Shown piece after piece: positions 44,343 to 53,247 of a DNA stretch of 64,000 nt (positions within the stretch are counted from its first letter, which is position 1; each line of letters starts with the position of its first letter). A program made the translations under genes and the position numbers. The notes under the pieces were generated by a model. The model was not told the origin of the DNA, searched no databases, and saw only the letters and a program-made list of their open reading frames with translations. The stretch lies in the NCBI GenBank assembly GCA_902760755.1, contig CACWHK010000005.1, positions 1-64,000 of the forward strand, given 5' to 3'. The DNA is from an uncultured Lachnospiraceae bacterium. Its GTDB lineage: Bacteria > Bacillota > Clostridia > Lachnospirales > Lachnospiraceae.

Positions 44343-45623
44343 ATGAGCGATTACAGATTTGAGACACTTCAGTTACACGTAGGACAGGAGCAGCCGGACC
44401 CCACATCCGATTCAAGAGCCGTTCCGATTTACCAGACAACCTCTTATGTATTCCATAACAGCAAGCATGCAGCAGACCGCTTCGGCCTGGCAGATGCAGG
44501 AAATATCTACGGTCGTCTGACCAACTCCACACAGGACGTGTTGGAGAAGAGACTGGCAGCCCTGGAGGGCGGCTCCGCAGCACTGGCCCTTGCATCCGGA
44601 GCAGCAGCCATCACCTACACCATCGAAGCACTTGCAGCAAACGGCGGTCACATCGTAGCGCAGAAGACCATCTACGGCGGCAGCTACAACCTGCTGGCAC
44701 ATACACTTCCGCAGTACGGGATCACAACTACATTTGTAGATGCACACAACCTGGCAGAGGTTGAGGGGGCCATTCAGGAGAATACAAGAGCCATCTACCT
44801 TGAGACCCTCGGCAACCCGAACAGTGATATCCCGGATATCGATGCCATCGCAGAGATCGCACATAAGCACGGACTTCCGGTGGTGGTTGACAACACCTTC
44901 GGTACTCCGTATCTGATCCGTCCGTTTGAGCACGGAGCTGATATCGTGGTTCACTCCGCAACCAAGTTCATCGGCGGACACGGAACCACCCTCGGCGGTA
45001 TCATCATTGAGTCCGGCAAGTTCGACTGGAGCAAGAGCGGAAAGTACCCGAACATCGCAGCTCCGAACCCAAGCTACCATGGCGTATCCTTCTATGATGT
45101 GGTAGGCCCCGCAGCATTTGTAACCTATATCCGTGCGATCCTGCTCCGTGATACCGGTGCAACGATCTCTCCGTTCAATGCATTCCTGCTTCTGCAGGGC
45201 GTTGAGACACTGTCCCTCCGCCTGGAGCGTCATGCAGAGAACACCAAGAAGGTGGTTGAGTTCCTGTCGAACCATCCGCTGGTTGAGAAGGTAAATCATC
45301 CGTCCCTTCCGGATCATCCGGATCATGCGCTGTATCAGAAGTACTTCCCGAACGGTGGCGGCTCGATCTTCACCTTCGATATCAAGGGAGGTAAGGACGC
45401 AGCATGGAGGTTCATCGACAACCTGTCCATCTTCTCCCTGCTTGCAAATGTAGCAGACGTGAAGAGCCTTGTGATCCATCCGGCATCCACGACCCATTCG
45501 CAGCTCTCCGAGGAAGAGCTTCTGGATCAGGGTATCAATCAGGGAACCATCCGTCTCTCCATCGGAACAGAGCATATCGATGATATTCTCGCAGATCTGA
45601 GAAAGGGCTTCGCAGCCGTATAA
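44343..45623 (+). CDS. metY: O-acetylhomoserine sulfhydrylase (PLP-dependent)
   Basis: The ATG at 44343 behind AAAAAGGAGAA gives a 426-residue protein, the usual length for MetY. PLP-site features are GSAALALASGAAA, VDNTFGTPYLIRPFEHGAD and the Schiff-base Lys in HSATKFIGGHGTTLGG. It makes homocysteine (or cysteine from O-acetylserine) using sulfide or a thiol. Earlier in-frame codons upstream would read through the terminator and are not used. It is preceded by the leader peptide/attenuator and followed by cysK, which fits a sulfide-assimilation unit. Confidence 0.94.
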   Translation: MSDYRFETLQLHVGQEQPDPTSDSRAVPIYQTTSYVFHNSKHAADRFGLADAGNIYGRLTNSTQDVLEKRLAALEGGSAALALASGAAAITYTIEALAANGGHIVAQKTIYGGSYNLLAHTLPQYGITTTFVDAHNLAEVEGAIQENTRAIYLETLGNPNSDIPDIDAIAEIAHKHGLPVVVDNTFGTPYLIRPFEHGADIVVHSATKFIGGHGTTLGGIIIESGKFDWSKSGKYPNIAAPNPSYHGVSFYDVVGPAAFVTYIRAILLRDTGATISPFNAFLLLQGVETLSLRLERHAENTKKVVEFLSNHPLVEKVNHPSLPDHPDHALYQKYFPNGGGSIFTFDIKGGKDAAWRFIDNLSIFSLLANVADVKSLVIHPASTTHSQLSEEELLDQGINQGTIRLSIGTEHIDDILADLRKGFAAV

Positions 45624-45634
45624 AAAAATAAGGA

Positions 45635-45663
45635 TGTAAATCCTTTCACACATTTGATATAAT
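45635..45663 (+). promoter_or_regulatory. Secondary promoter of cysK
   Basis: TGTAAA (45635-45640) and a perfect TATAAT (45658-45663) are 17 bases apart, so cysK may also be expressed independently of the attenuated promoter. Confidence 0.5.
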
Positions 45664-45705
45664 CGATTGAAGGATTCTAAGAATCAGGAAAGAAGGAGAA
45701 AAGCA

Positions 45706-46638
45706 ATGGCTAATATTTATAAAGGAACACTGGGACTGATCGGAAATACACCACTGGTTGAAGTTGTGAATATTGAGAAGGAACTGGGCCTTAAGGCAAC
45801 CATCCTGGTAAAGCTGGAGTACTTTAATCCGGCAGGAAGCGTAAAGGACCGTATCGCAAAGGCCATGATCGAGGATGCGGAAGAGAAGGGTCTGCTGAAG
45901 GAAGGCTCCGTCATCATCGAGCCCACCTCCGGAAATACCGGAATCGGCCTGGCAGCCATCGCTGCAGCCAAGGGCTATCGGATCATCCTGACCATGCCCG
46001 AGACCATGAGCGTGGAGCGTCGTAACATCCTGAAGGCTTACGGTGCAGAGCTGGTTCTGACCGAAGGCGCTAAGGGTATGAAGGGTGCGATCGCGAAGGC
46101 AGAGGAGCTCTCCAAGGAGATCCCGGACAGCTTTATCCCGGGTCAGTTCGTGAACCCGGCAAACCCTGCGGTTCATAAGGCAACCACAGGTCCGGAGATC
46201 TGGAAGGATACAGACGGCAAGGTAGATATCTTTATCGCAGGTGTAGGTACCGGCGGAACCGTAACCGGAACCGGCGAATATCTGAAGGAGCAGAACCCCA
46301 ACGTGAAGGTGGTTGCCCTCGAGCCGGAAGACTCTCCGGTGCTTTCCGAAGGCAGAGCCGGTGCGCACAAGATTCAGGGAATCGGTGCAGGCTTTGTACC
46401 GGACGTGTTGAACACCAAGGTCTTCGATGAGGTCTTCAAGGCAGCTAACGATGATGCATTTGCAACCGCCAAGCTGCTGGCAAAGAAAGAAGGCATCTCC
46501 GTAGGAATCTCCTCCGGTGCAGCCCTCTACGGAGCAATCCAGCTGGCGAAGCGCCCCGAGAACGAAGGCAAGGTAATCGTTGCCCTCCTTCCCGACAGCG
46601 GTGACCGCTACTACTCAACCGCACTCTTCACCGAGTAG
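45706..46638 (+). CDS. cysK: Cysteine synthase A (O-acetylserine sulfhydrylase)
   Basis: The ATG at 45706 follows AGAAGGAGAA. The 310-residue enzyme has the PLP Lys in NPAGSVKDR, the [10 protein letters not shown] substrate loop, [13 protein letters not shown] phosphate-binding loop and the [13 protein letters not shown] segment. It condenses O-acetylserine with sulfide to cysteine. In B. subtilis CysK also partners the Rrf2 regulator CymR as the O-acetylserine sensor; the Rrf2 gene at 33811 and the shared operators make a similar link possible here (inference). No serine acetyltransferase gene is in the window. Confidence 0.96.
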   Translation: MANIYKGTLGLIGNTPLVEVVNIEKELGLKATILVKLEYFNPAGSVKDRIAKAMIEDAEEKGLLKEGSVIIEPTSGNTGIGLAAIAAAKGYRIILTMPETMSVERRNILKAYGAELVLTEGAKGMKGAIAKAEELSKEIPDSFIPGQFVNPANPAVHKATTGPEIWKDTDGKVDIFIAGVGTGGTVTGTGEYLKEQNPNVKVVALEPEDSPVLSEGRAGAHKIQGIGAGFVPDVLNTKVFDEVFKAANDDAFATAKLLAKKEGISVGISSGAALYGAIQLAKRPENEGKVIVALLPDSGDRYYSTALFTE

Positions 46639-46687
46639 CAAAGCTGCAACCATTGTTGCAGAACCCCTCCTGTAAAATGTATGATTG

Positions 46688-46727
46688 AAAGAGACAGTTG
46701 CAGTATGAATGTGACTGTCTCTTTTTC
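46688..46727 (+). terminator. Terminator after cysK
   Basis: AAAGAGACAGT (46688-46698) pairs with ACTGTCTCTTT (46714-46724), followed by TTTCC. Confidence 0.88.
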
Positions 46728-46848
46728 CGTGAGTAGACTATTTGAGGTGTATTCTGTCGAATCACCGGGTGTTTTCGGGGTTATTGCGGTATCACTATAC
46801 AGGCAAGCGCCGTTTCATTAGCCGATAGATTAAAACCGGTAAGTAATC

Positions 46849-46877
46849 TTGAACAATTATTCTCAGACAGTTATAAT
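46849..46877 (+). promoter_or_regulatory. Promoter of surE
   Basis: TTGAAC (46849-46854) and TATAAT (46872-46877) are 17 bases apart. Confidence 0.7.
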
Positions 46878-46916
46878 ATCTTCGTTGCAATGATAATCGG
46901 AAAGGAACAAAACGAC

Positions 46917-47660
46917 ATGAGTCTGATTCTGGTGACAAATGACGACGGTATCGACTCCGACGGCCTGCGCCGCCTCGTCCGCGCAGCCATGCCCTTCGGC
47001 GAGGTCTGGGTCGTAGCCCCCGACGGACAGCGAAGCGCCTCCGCCCACAGCATCAACATCCGCAACACCATGGACATATACCCATACGACTACCCGGAAG
47101 AAGGCGTAAAAGCCTATACCTGCAGCGGTACTCCTGCGGACTGCGTCCGCGTCGGTGGACTTTTTGTGCTGCCGGAGAAGCCGGTGCTGGTGCTTTCAGG
47201 AATCAACTACGGCTATAACTCCGCAACGGACATCCAGTACTCCGGAACCTGCGGTGCCGCATTTGAAGCAGCCTTTCAGGGATGGCACGCCATCGCGGTG
47301 TCAGAGCAGGCAGTGGACTGCCATGAAGTAACGGATCGGTACCTTTCGGAGCTGCTGCAGGAGCTGATCGAAACCCCGCTCCCCTACGGACGGATCCACA
47401 ACGTGAACTTCCCCGGCTGCCCTCTGTCGGAGTGTAACGGCGTGCTTCGGGATCTCCACGTCTCCCGCAGCGAGTTCTATACCGATGCCTACAAGGCCGT
47501 GGAAAAGCTTCCGGATGGCGGAACCCGCGTGGTCGTGGACGGGCAGTACAGCGAGCATGCGGAGGAGGGCACCGACATGTACGCCCTGATCCATAAGTAT
47601 GTATCAGTGAGCGTGGTAACAAATGTGGGCATAGCCGATTATGACACGGAGAATAGATAA
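46917..47660 (+). CDS. surE: 5'/3'-nucleotidase SurE
   Basis: The ATG at 46917 follows AAAGGAAC; the product is 247 residues, normal for SurE. Metal and active-site motifs are LVTNDDGIDSDGL, VAPDGQRSASAHSI, SGINYGYNSATDIQYSGT and the NVNFPGCP region. It dephosphorylates nucleoside 5'- and 3'-monophosphates and acts in survival and nucleotide salvage. A short gap leads to the YbaK-like gene, so the two may share a transcript. Confidence 0.95.
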   Translation: MSLILVTNDDGIDSDGLRRLVRAAMPFGEVWVVAPDGQRSASAHSINIRNTMDIYPYDYPEEGVKAYTCSGTPADCVRVGGLFVLPEKPVLVLSGINYGYNSATDIQYSGTCGAAFEAAFQGWHAIAVSEQAVDCHEVTDRYLSELLQELIETPLPYGRIHNVNFPGCPLSECNGVLRDLHVSRSEFYTDAYKAVEKLPDGGTRVVVDGQYSEHAEEGTDMYALIHKYVSVSVVTNVGIADYDTENR

Positions 47661-47676
47661 TAGATAAGGATTCGAT

Positions 47677-48165
47677 ATGAAAGCAAATGATAAGACAAAT
47701 GTAATGCGCGTCCTGGATGCAAAGAAGATCTCCTACCGGAGTCACTCCTACGAGCCGGATGCGACCATGAGCGGAGAGGAGATTGCAGGGATCCTGGGTG
47801 AAGAGCCTGAGAAGGTCTTCAAGACCCTGGTGACCCGGGGAAAGACCGGAGCCTACTACGTCTTTGTGGTTCCCGTGAAGGCAGAGCTGGACTTAAAGAA
47901 AGCGGCAAAGGCTTCCGGTGAAAAGGCAATCGCCATGATCAAACAGAAGGAGCTTCTGCCGCTTACGGGATATGTCCATGGAGGCTGTTCCCCCATAGGA
48001 ATGAAAAAACAGTTTAAAACCTATCTGCACGAAACTGCGGAGCTGTATGACACGGTCTTCGTCAGTGCAGGAAGGGTGGGATTCCAGATCGAGCTTGCTC
48101 CCGCGGATCTGATCGCAGTGGCCGGCTGCATCCCGGCGGATATCACCACGGGAGAAGAGGACTGA
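47677..48165 (+). CDS. ybaK: YbaK-type aminoacyl-tRNA deacylase
   Basis: The 162-residue protein matches the YbaK/EbsC family, which clears Cys-tRNA(Pro) and related mischarged tRNAs: VMRVLDAKKISYRSHSY, the catalytic Lys in FKTLVTRG, GYVHGGCSPIGMKK and the end RVGFQIELAPADLI. All family blocks are present at normal length. It starts 16 bases after surE with only a weak GATAAGGA ribosome site. The nearby cysteine genes give it a plausible functional neighbourhood, though there is no shared promoter. Confidence 0.92.
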   Translation: MKANDKTNVMRVLDAKKISYRSHSYEPDATMSGEEIAGILGEEPEKVFKTLVTRGKTGAYYVFVVPVKAELDLKKAAKASGEKAIAMIKQKELLPLTGYVHGGCSPIGMKKQFKTYLHETAELYDTVFVSAGRVGFQIELAPADLIAVAGCIPADITTGEED

Positions 48166-48185
48166 GAAAAGGATTGACAAAGCGG

Positions 48186-48713
48186 TTACTTCGCAACCAC
48201 CTGTCCCTTCCGGTACCGTCCGAAGAAGATCCCGTCATCCACATACTTACCTGTTTCAGATACCCACATGGGGAACTGGCCGGTGGCAACTGCCGTCTGT
48301 CCGTTCAACATGCCGGTATGGAAGGATATATGCCGAAACTGTCTCAGCACAAGCTCCAGTCTTGTGTAAGGACAGTTTTTCGGCTTTTCGGAGAGCATTT
48401 CATCCGTCAGGGTATCCAGATAGGCAAGGGTCTTCGCCTCGACCCGGTCCAGATACGCCAGCAGCTGCTCATCGGAAAGAACCACGTTTGTGGGATTGTC
48501 CGGGTTGTCCATCCCTTCCTCATGGAAGTCCGGCTCCTCGTATTCGTAGGGATTGATAAACCATTTGTCAGCGGAGTGGAGTGCATGGTAGACCCAGCGC
48601 CAGCAGGGTGCGCCGCAGCAGAGAGCCTCCCGGTTATAGGCCCGGATGGAGGTCCGGATGTTCAGAAAGTTGGGCACCACAGTCTCTTTGATGATCTTTA
48701 CAAGTTCGTTCAT
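48186..48713 (-). CDS. DinB-like metal-dependent hydrolase family protein
   Basis: The start is the ATG at 48713 (minus strand) behind GGGAGG; the frame extends further upstream without a ribosome site. The 175-residue protein has the four-helix DinB/YfiT-like pattern with putative metal-binding His residues in VYHALHSADKWF and FRHISFHTGML. Family members are thiol-dependent transferases or damage-response proteins; the role here is unknown. It converges on the surE-ybaK pair. Confidence 0.75.
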   Translation of the reverse strand: MNELVKIIKETVVPNFLNIRTSIRAYNREALCCGAPCWRWVYHALHSADKWFINPYEYEEPDFHEEGMDNPDNPTNVVLSDEQLLAYLDRVEAKTLAYLDTLTDEMLSEKPKNCPYTRLELVLRQFRHISFHTGMLNGQTAVATGQFPMWVSETGKYVDDGIFFGRYRKGQVVAK

Positions 48714-48842
48714 ATTGTACCTCCCGGTTCTTAAAAAGATGTTGTATTTTCTCTTTGCTGCCATTATAATAACACCAGATGGTTCATCAGTAAAATTGAA
48801 ATAAACGATTGAAATGTTCGGATATTATGATAGGAGATGCCT

Positions 48843-49727
48843 ATGACGATCATACAGCTGGCAACATTTATAAAGGTTTCCGAGGCCATGAGCTTCACCT
48901 CCGCGGCCAATGCACTGGGCTACGCCCAGTCTACGGTAACAACCCAGATCAAGCAGCTGGAGGAGGAGTTGGACTGTCTTCTCTTTGAGCGGCTGGGGAA
49001 GAGTGTGGTGCTTACCCCGGAGGGAGAGAAGCTGCTGGTGTATGCCCAGCGCATGCTGCAGCTGGAGCGGGAGATCCTGCTGGAGGTTCCGACGGTAAAG
49101 GAACCGGCGGGAGTCCTGAAGCTGGGTGTTTCCGAGTCCCTGTGCTATAATACGATTCCGGGGCTCCTTCTGGAGTATCGGGCACGCTGCCCGAAGGTGG
49201 ATCTTCGGCTGGAGTTTGTGGACCACGAATCCTTTCCGGGGATGCTCCGAAGCGGAACGCTGGATATCGTCTACACACTGAATCCCTATATGGAGCAACC
49301 GGACCTTACACTTCTGAATAAGAAGGCGGAAACGCTTGGGTTCTATGCGAATCCGGAGCATCCGCTCACAAAGAAGCGGAAGGTGACAGAGAAGGATCTG
49401 GAGGGGGTTCCGCTGTTGCTGACGTCTCATATCTGTAACTTCCGGAAGATGCTTCTGGAGGCTATGGCGAAGCACCGGGTGACACCGAATATCGCATTGG
49501 AGACCGGGAGTAAGGAGATTTTAAAGCAGTTCGCAGCCAGCGGGTTTGGGGTTGCCTTCATGCCTGACATGGTGGCCATCGGAGAGCAAAAAACCGGGAA
49601 GCTCCGGCGGATCGACTGGGCGGGAAGTACATTTCCCATCTTCTCCCAGATTTTCGTGCATAAGGATAAGCACCGGAGCTCTGCCATGGAGGAGCTGGTG
49701 AATCTGATCGTTAAGGAAGGATCGTGA
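48843..49727 (+). CDS. LysR-family transcriptional regulator
   Basis: The ATG at 48843 follows AGGAG with seven bases spacing. The 294-residue protein has an N-terminal LysR helix-turn-helix (TFIKVSEAMSFTSAANALGYAQSTVTTQI split around residues 8-38) and a type-2 periplasmic-binding-like effector domain (about 90-290; LGVSESLCYNTIPGLL, DIVYTLNPY). The effector is unknown. It is divergent from the DinB-like gene at 48186, its most likely regulated neighbour, and is followed within ten bases by an acetyltransferase gene. Confidence 0.93.
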   Translation: MTIIQLATFIKVSEAMSFTSAANALGYAQSTVTTQIKQLEEELDCLLFERLGKSVVLTPEGEKLLVYAQRMLQLEREILLEVPTVKEPAGVLKLGVSESLCYNTIPGLLLEYRARCPKVDLRLEFVDHESFPGMLRSGTLDIVYTLNPYMEQPDLTLLNKKAETLGFYANPEHPLTKKRKVTEKDLEGVPLLLTSHICNFRKMLLEAMAKHRVTPNIALETGSKEILKQFAASGFGVAFMPDMVAIGEQKTGKLRRIDWAGSTFPIFSQIFVHKDKHRSSAMEELVNLIVKEGS

Positions 49728-49737
49728 GGAAACGAGG

Positions 49738-50211
49738 ATGAACAGAGTAAGAAGAGCAACCCTGCAGGATATCCCGCGGATTCTGGAGCTTCTGCTGCAG
49801 GTGGATATGGTGCATCATAACGGCCGGCCGGATCTCTTCAAGGGGCCTGCAACCAAGTATAATGCGGAGGAACTGGCCCGGATCGTGGAGGATGAAGGAA
49901 CCCCGGTCTTCGTCTGCGAGGACGAGGACGGGCGCGTGCAGGGACACGCCTTCTGTATCCGGAAGCAGGTGCTGGGGGATTCCGTCCTGACGGATGTAAG
50001 GACCCTCTATATCGATGACATCTGCGTGGATGAAATGAGCCGGAAGAGCGGTGTCGGACGGGACCTCTACCAGCATGTGCTGGCATACGCGAGGGAGCAG
50101 GGGTATTACAATATCACGTTAAATGTATGGACCTGCAACCCGGGTGCCATGCGGTTCTATGAGGCCATGGGGCTGACACCCCAGAAGATCTGCATGGAGC
50201 AGATCCTGTAA
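49738..50211 (+). CDS. GNAT-family N-acetyltransferase
   Basis: The 157-residue protein has RRATLQDIPRILELL, a beta segment PVFVCEDEDGRVQGHA, DDICVDEMSRKSGVGRDLY (acetyl-CoA loop R/K-x-x-G-x-G) and LNVWTCNPGAMRFYEAMGL. The latter resembles GNATs acting on protein or amino-acid amines; the substrate is unknown. It is coupled to the LysR gene with ten bases between. Confidence 0.9.
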   Translation: MNRVRRATLQDIPRILELLLQVDMVHHNGRPDLFKGPATKYNAEELARIVEDEGTPVFVCEDEDGRVQGHAFCIRKQVLGDSVLTDVRTLYIDDICVDEMSRKSGVGRDLYQHVLAYAREQGYYNITLNVWTCNPGAMRFYEAMGLTPQKICMEQIL

Positions 50212-50216
50212 CATCA

Positions 50217-50246
50217 GCTGGGGGACAAAAAAACTTTTGCCCCAGC
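50217..50246 (+). other. Intergenic hairpin
   Basis: GCTGGGG (50217-50223) pairs with CCCCAGC (50240-50246), with inner CAAAA/TTTTG pairing but no T-run downstream; it may be a weak terminator. Confidence 0.5.
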
Positions 50247-50283
50247 ATCAAATAACGTAACGCCTGACACGGAGGAGGCCTGC

Positions 50284-50871
50284 ATGAAGACCTACCCGGT
50301 TGCGGTCTCCGGATCGCACATGGATGAAAAGCATATAAGAAAGAAGCTCACCCGGGCCGGACTTGCGTGGGACGGGATCGAGTACTCCGGACAGGTGACG
50401 GAGGGAGGCCTGAAACGGCTCCGCAGGTTCTGTGACGCGCAGGATCCGAAGCTTCGGCTGAAGATCACGAATTCCCTGGGAAGAAGGCGCGCGGACTATC
50501 GGAGACGATTCTTCTCAGGCCATAAGCCGGATCTTGGGAAGAAGTTTATCTGTGTCTACTGCGGAAGAAGGCTGAAGAAGGATTCCGTTACGGTGGACCA
50601 TCTCTATCCCGTGGGGTGCGTGTCACGGGATGTGAAGCTTCAGAAGAAGCTGGAGCGGCAGGGAATCAGGAACATCAACGATCCGAAGAATCTGGTGGCA
50701 TCCTGTCAGTCCTGCAATGCAAGGAAGGGCAACCGGATGGGGCTCTGGATCCTTCGCGGAAAGCTGGGAAGGCATCTATGGCTCTGGTGGATACGGTATG
50801 CGCTTCGTCTGGCCATTCTGGCTGCCGGAGCCTTCGGACTCTGGTATCTCGGGAGTCAGTTCCTATGGTAA
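50284..50871 (+). CDS. HNH endonuclease-like protein with C-terminal membrane span
   Basis: The 195-residue protein has a central HNH domain: CVYCGRR, VTVDHLYPVG (first His), INDPKNLVASCQSCNARKGNRMG (Asn and second zinc Cys pair), consistent with a beta-beta-alpha metal nuclease fold. It is preceded by a basic region (LRRFCDAQ to RRRADYRRRF). The last 35 residues include a hydrophobic span (YALRLAILAAGAFGLWYLG), predicting a membrane anchor, which is unusual for HNH nucleases. ATG follows GGAGGAGG. Function unknown. Confidence 0.8.
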   Translation: MKTYPVAVSGSHMDEKHIRKKLTRAGLAWDGIEYSGQVTEGGLKRLRRFCDAQDPKLRLKITNSLGRRRADYRRRFFSGHKPDLGKKFICVYCGRRLKKDSVTVDHLYPVGCVSRDVKLQKKLERQGIRNINDPKNLVASCQSCNARKGNRMGLWILRGKLGRHLWLWWIRYALRLAILAAGAFGLWYLGSQFLW

Positions 50872-50891
50872 AGTGATCTAAGGGGGATAAC

Positions 50892-51605
50892 ATGAAGAAG
50901 AAAGAGAATACACTTGTTAAGGAGATTCAGGCGGAGCTCTTCCGTCGACAGGATATAAAGTACCGGGAGCTGCAGATCCGTACGATCCCTTCCGTTCCGG
51001 AGGAATCCATGATCGGTGTCCGGACCCCGGAGCTTCGGGCGTACGCGAAGGAGCTTTCGAAACGGGAGGATATAGAAGACTTTCTGGACGTACTTCCCCA
51101 TGACTATTTTGATGAGAATCAGCTGCATGCATTTATTCTTTCGGGGATGAAGGACTATGACCGGTGTCTTGCGGAGGTGGAGCGGTTCCTTCCGTATGTG
51201 GATAACTGGGCAACCTGTGACCAGATGTCACCGAAGGTGTTTAAGAAGCATAGACAGGAGCTGACGGACAGCATTCAGAACTGGATCCGCTCGGAGAAAC
51301 CCTATACCATCCGGTTTGGGGTGGGGATGCTCATGGAACATTTCCTTGATGAGGATTTTGATCCGGTGTACCCGGAATGGGTTGTAGGGCTACGCTCGGA
51401 GGAGTACTATGTGAATATGATGATCGCCTGGTACTTCGCAACGGCACTGGCAAAGCAGTACGAGGCAGTTCTTCCGTATATCGAGGAGCATCGGCTGGCT
51501 GCGTGGACGCACAATAAGACGATCCAGAAGGCGGTGGAGAGCTACCGGATCACTCCGGAACAAAAAGAGTACTTAAGATCATTGAAGGTGAAGCGGGGTA
51601 AATGA
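50892..51605 (+). CDS. AlkD-like DNA alkylation repair protein
   Basis: The 237-residue all-helical protein has HEAT-like repeats typical of AlkD DNA glycosylases: VRTPELRAYAKELS, NQLHAFILSG, VDNWATCDQMSPKVF (catalytic-region Trp and Asp) and EYYVNMMIAWYFATAL, SYRITPEQKEYLRSLK. AlkD removes N3- and N7-alkylpurines without flipping the base. The start follows AGGGGG, and the gene ends in an ATGA overlap with the lipoprotein gene. Confidence 0.88.
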   Translation: MKKKENTLVKEIQAELFRRQDIKYRELQIRTIPSVPEESMIGVRTPELRAYAKELSKREDIEDFLDVLPHDYFDENQLHAFILSGMKDYDRCLAEVERFLPYVDNWATCDQMSPKVFKKHRQELTDSIQNWIRSEKPYTIRFGVGMLMEHFLDEDFDPVYPEWVVGLRSEEYYVNMMIAWYFATALAKQYEAVLPYIEEHRLAAWTHNKTIQKAVESYRITPEQKEYLRSLKVKRGK

Positions 51606-52672
51606 ACATGAAGCATATCGGAAAAAAGTTTAAAGGGGCAGTACTGATCCTCAGTCTTATCCTGCTGTTTTCCCTTACGGCCTGCGGGGAGAAGGTCCCC
51701 GAGCTTAAGGAGGCCAACAGCAGAGAGGAAGTACTCGGATATTTCAAGGTCTCCGTTTTTGACTATTTCAAGCAGACAACGGGAGAGGAAAGCGAAGAGA
51801 CCACAAAGTATTTCACCGGAGGAGCCGGAGAAACGGCATTTATCATGCACCTGGATCAGTGCAATCATTCCTCCAATGATGCAAGGCTTGACTTCCTTTG
51901 TGAGTACATGGCCGAAGCCTACCATACCACGTCGAAGCGGATCCGGAGAGATAAACTCGGTGAGGGCCGGTACTATCTCTACTGGGACAGCATCAACAAC
52001 GGAAAGCACCTTCCCTGTGGGGCGTATGTGGTATACGCGGAGAATTATGAGTTCAGTCTCTATGAGGTAGATACCATGCTGACGGAGGAGGAGCTTCGGC
52101 GCGAGCTGACTGAGATGGGAGAAACGGCGGTCTATACCGGACCGGTTTCGCTGAAACTGAGTGACTATACACTGGAGACTACCAGGTTCCGAATCCATGT
52201 GAAGGAAGGCTTTGACAGCCCCGGGTTGCAGGACGCTGACGAGGATCCCTCCGGAAATTACACGGTGGATTCCGATTCCATCGCAGTGTATTACAGAGAA
52301 GCGGACAGCTATGATCGGGGAGACGCGTATTTCAAACTGACATATCTTTCGGATCAGACGACGGACATCGCAGAGCTGGCAAAGAAGAAGGCGGAGAACC
52401 AGGATGGCACGACGGAATCGAACCGGACCCTGGAGGAAACAACGATCGGAGGTGTCTGGCCGGAGCTTACGGATGAAAGCCTGAAGTCTACGAAGGCTTA
52501 CCGGCTCGACATATCGATCGAGGATAATCCCTATCTGGTGGAGATCTACTACTTCGCAGTCGACGGGAATAATTACTCTGTCGGCCTGATCTATCCTGCC
52601 GGGGATGAAACCACAAGAAAGGACCTGTTGGCTCAGTTCGAACAGGTGGAGTTTATAAAAACGGAGAAATAA
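51602..52672 (+). CDS. Lipoprotein of unknown function
   Basis: The 356-residue protein starts at an ATG overlapping the AlkD stop (an ATG six bases on is an alternative start). A lipoprotein signal ends in LFSLTAC. The mature part has two similar-looking segments (51700s and after SDYTLETTRFRIHVKEG), rich in strands, ending DETTRKDLLAQFEQVEFIKTEK. I do not recognise a family. Coupling to alkD suggests co-expression rather than shared function. Confidence 0.7.
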   Translation: MNMKHIGKKFKGAVLILSLILLFSLTACGEKVPELKEANSREEVLGYFKVSVFDYFKQTTGEESEETTKYFTGGAGETAFIMHLDQCNHSSNDARLDFLCEYMAEAYHTTSKRIRRDKLGEGRYYLYWDSINNGKHLPCGAYVVYAENYEFSLYEVDTMLTEEELRRELTEMGETAVYTGPVSLKLSDYTLETTRFRIHVKEGFDSPGLQDADEDPSGNYTVDSDSIAVYYREADSYDRGDAYFKLTYLSDQTTDIAELAKKKAENQDGTTESNRTLEETTIGGVWPELTDESLKSTKAYRLDISIEDNPYLVEIYYFAVDGNNYSVGLIYPAGDETTRKDLLAQFEQVEFIKTEK

Positions 52673-52688
52673 ACAGGGGGTAGCAGAG

Positions 52689-53141
52689 ATGCATAGATTA
52701 TACGAAAATGAAGAGATTACCGTTTTCTGGGATTCCTTTAAGTGTCGTCACGCGAAGCGGTGCGTGACCGGATGCCCGAAGGTGTTTGATATTCAGAGAA
52801 GACCGTGGATCGACCTTAGTCAGGATGAGAATCCGAAGATCTGGCAGACCATAGAGCAGTGTCCGACCGGAGCACTGAAGGTCGTGTATAACTTCGGAAT
52901 TCGTGTGGTCTATGAGGGAGATACATGCAGGAGTGCTGCCTATGACGGAGAGCGGCTGATCGGAGAGTGCGATTACCGCGTGACGGAAGGCGGCTGGGAG
53001 ATCTTCCATACCGAGGTGCTTCCGGAGTATGGCGGAAAGAGTATCGCGAAACGGCTTGTCTTTTCCGTAGTGGAGCAGGCGGAGTATGCGAAGGCAGAGG
53101 TGATCCCCACCTGCTCCTATGCGGCGAAGGTTCTTGCGTGA
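52689..53141 (+). CDS. YjdI-type Fe-S domain fused to YjdJ-type GNAT domain
   Basis: The 150-residue protein joins an N-terminal divergent 4Fe-4S domain (Fer4_19/YjdI: FKCRHAKRCVTGCPKVFDI and EQCPTGAL) to a short GNAT-like domain (Gcn5-related YjdJ: LIGECDYRVTEGGWEIFHTEVLPEY, GGKSIAKRLV, IPTCSYAAKVL). In E. coli and many others yjdI and yjdJ are separate adjacent genes, so the fusion confirms the partnership. The substrate is unknown. The start follows GGGGGTAGCAG. Confidence 0.88.
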   Translation: MHRLYENEEITVFWDSFKCRHAKRCVTGCPKVFDIQRRPWIDLSQDENPKIWQTIEQCPTGALKVVYNFGIRVVYEGDTCRSAAYDGERLIGECDYRVTEGGWEIFHTEVLPEYGGKSIAKRLVFSVVEQAEYAKAEVIPTCSYAAKVLA

Positions 53142-53247
53142 CCTGAGGTTTTACCGATAGAACGACGGTCTCCACTGTATCGGAGCTGCGTAGGCGCTGT
53201 CAATGGCACGCGGCATTATGAACAATACTTGACCTGGAGGATTTAGC

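Noticed and set aside
44412-45653. Long minus-strand frame opposite the sulfhydrylase gene
   Set aside because: It has no ribosome site and a Cys-rich product, and lies fully antisense to a well-supported PLP enzyme.
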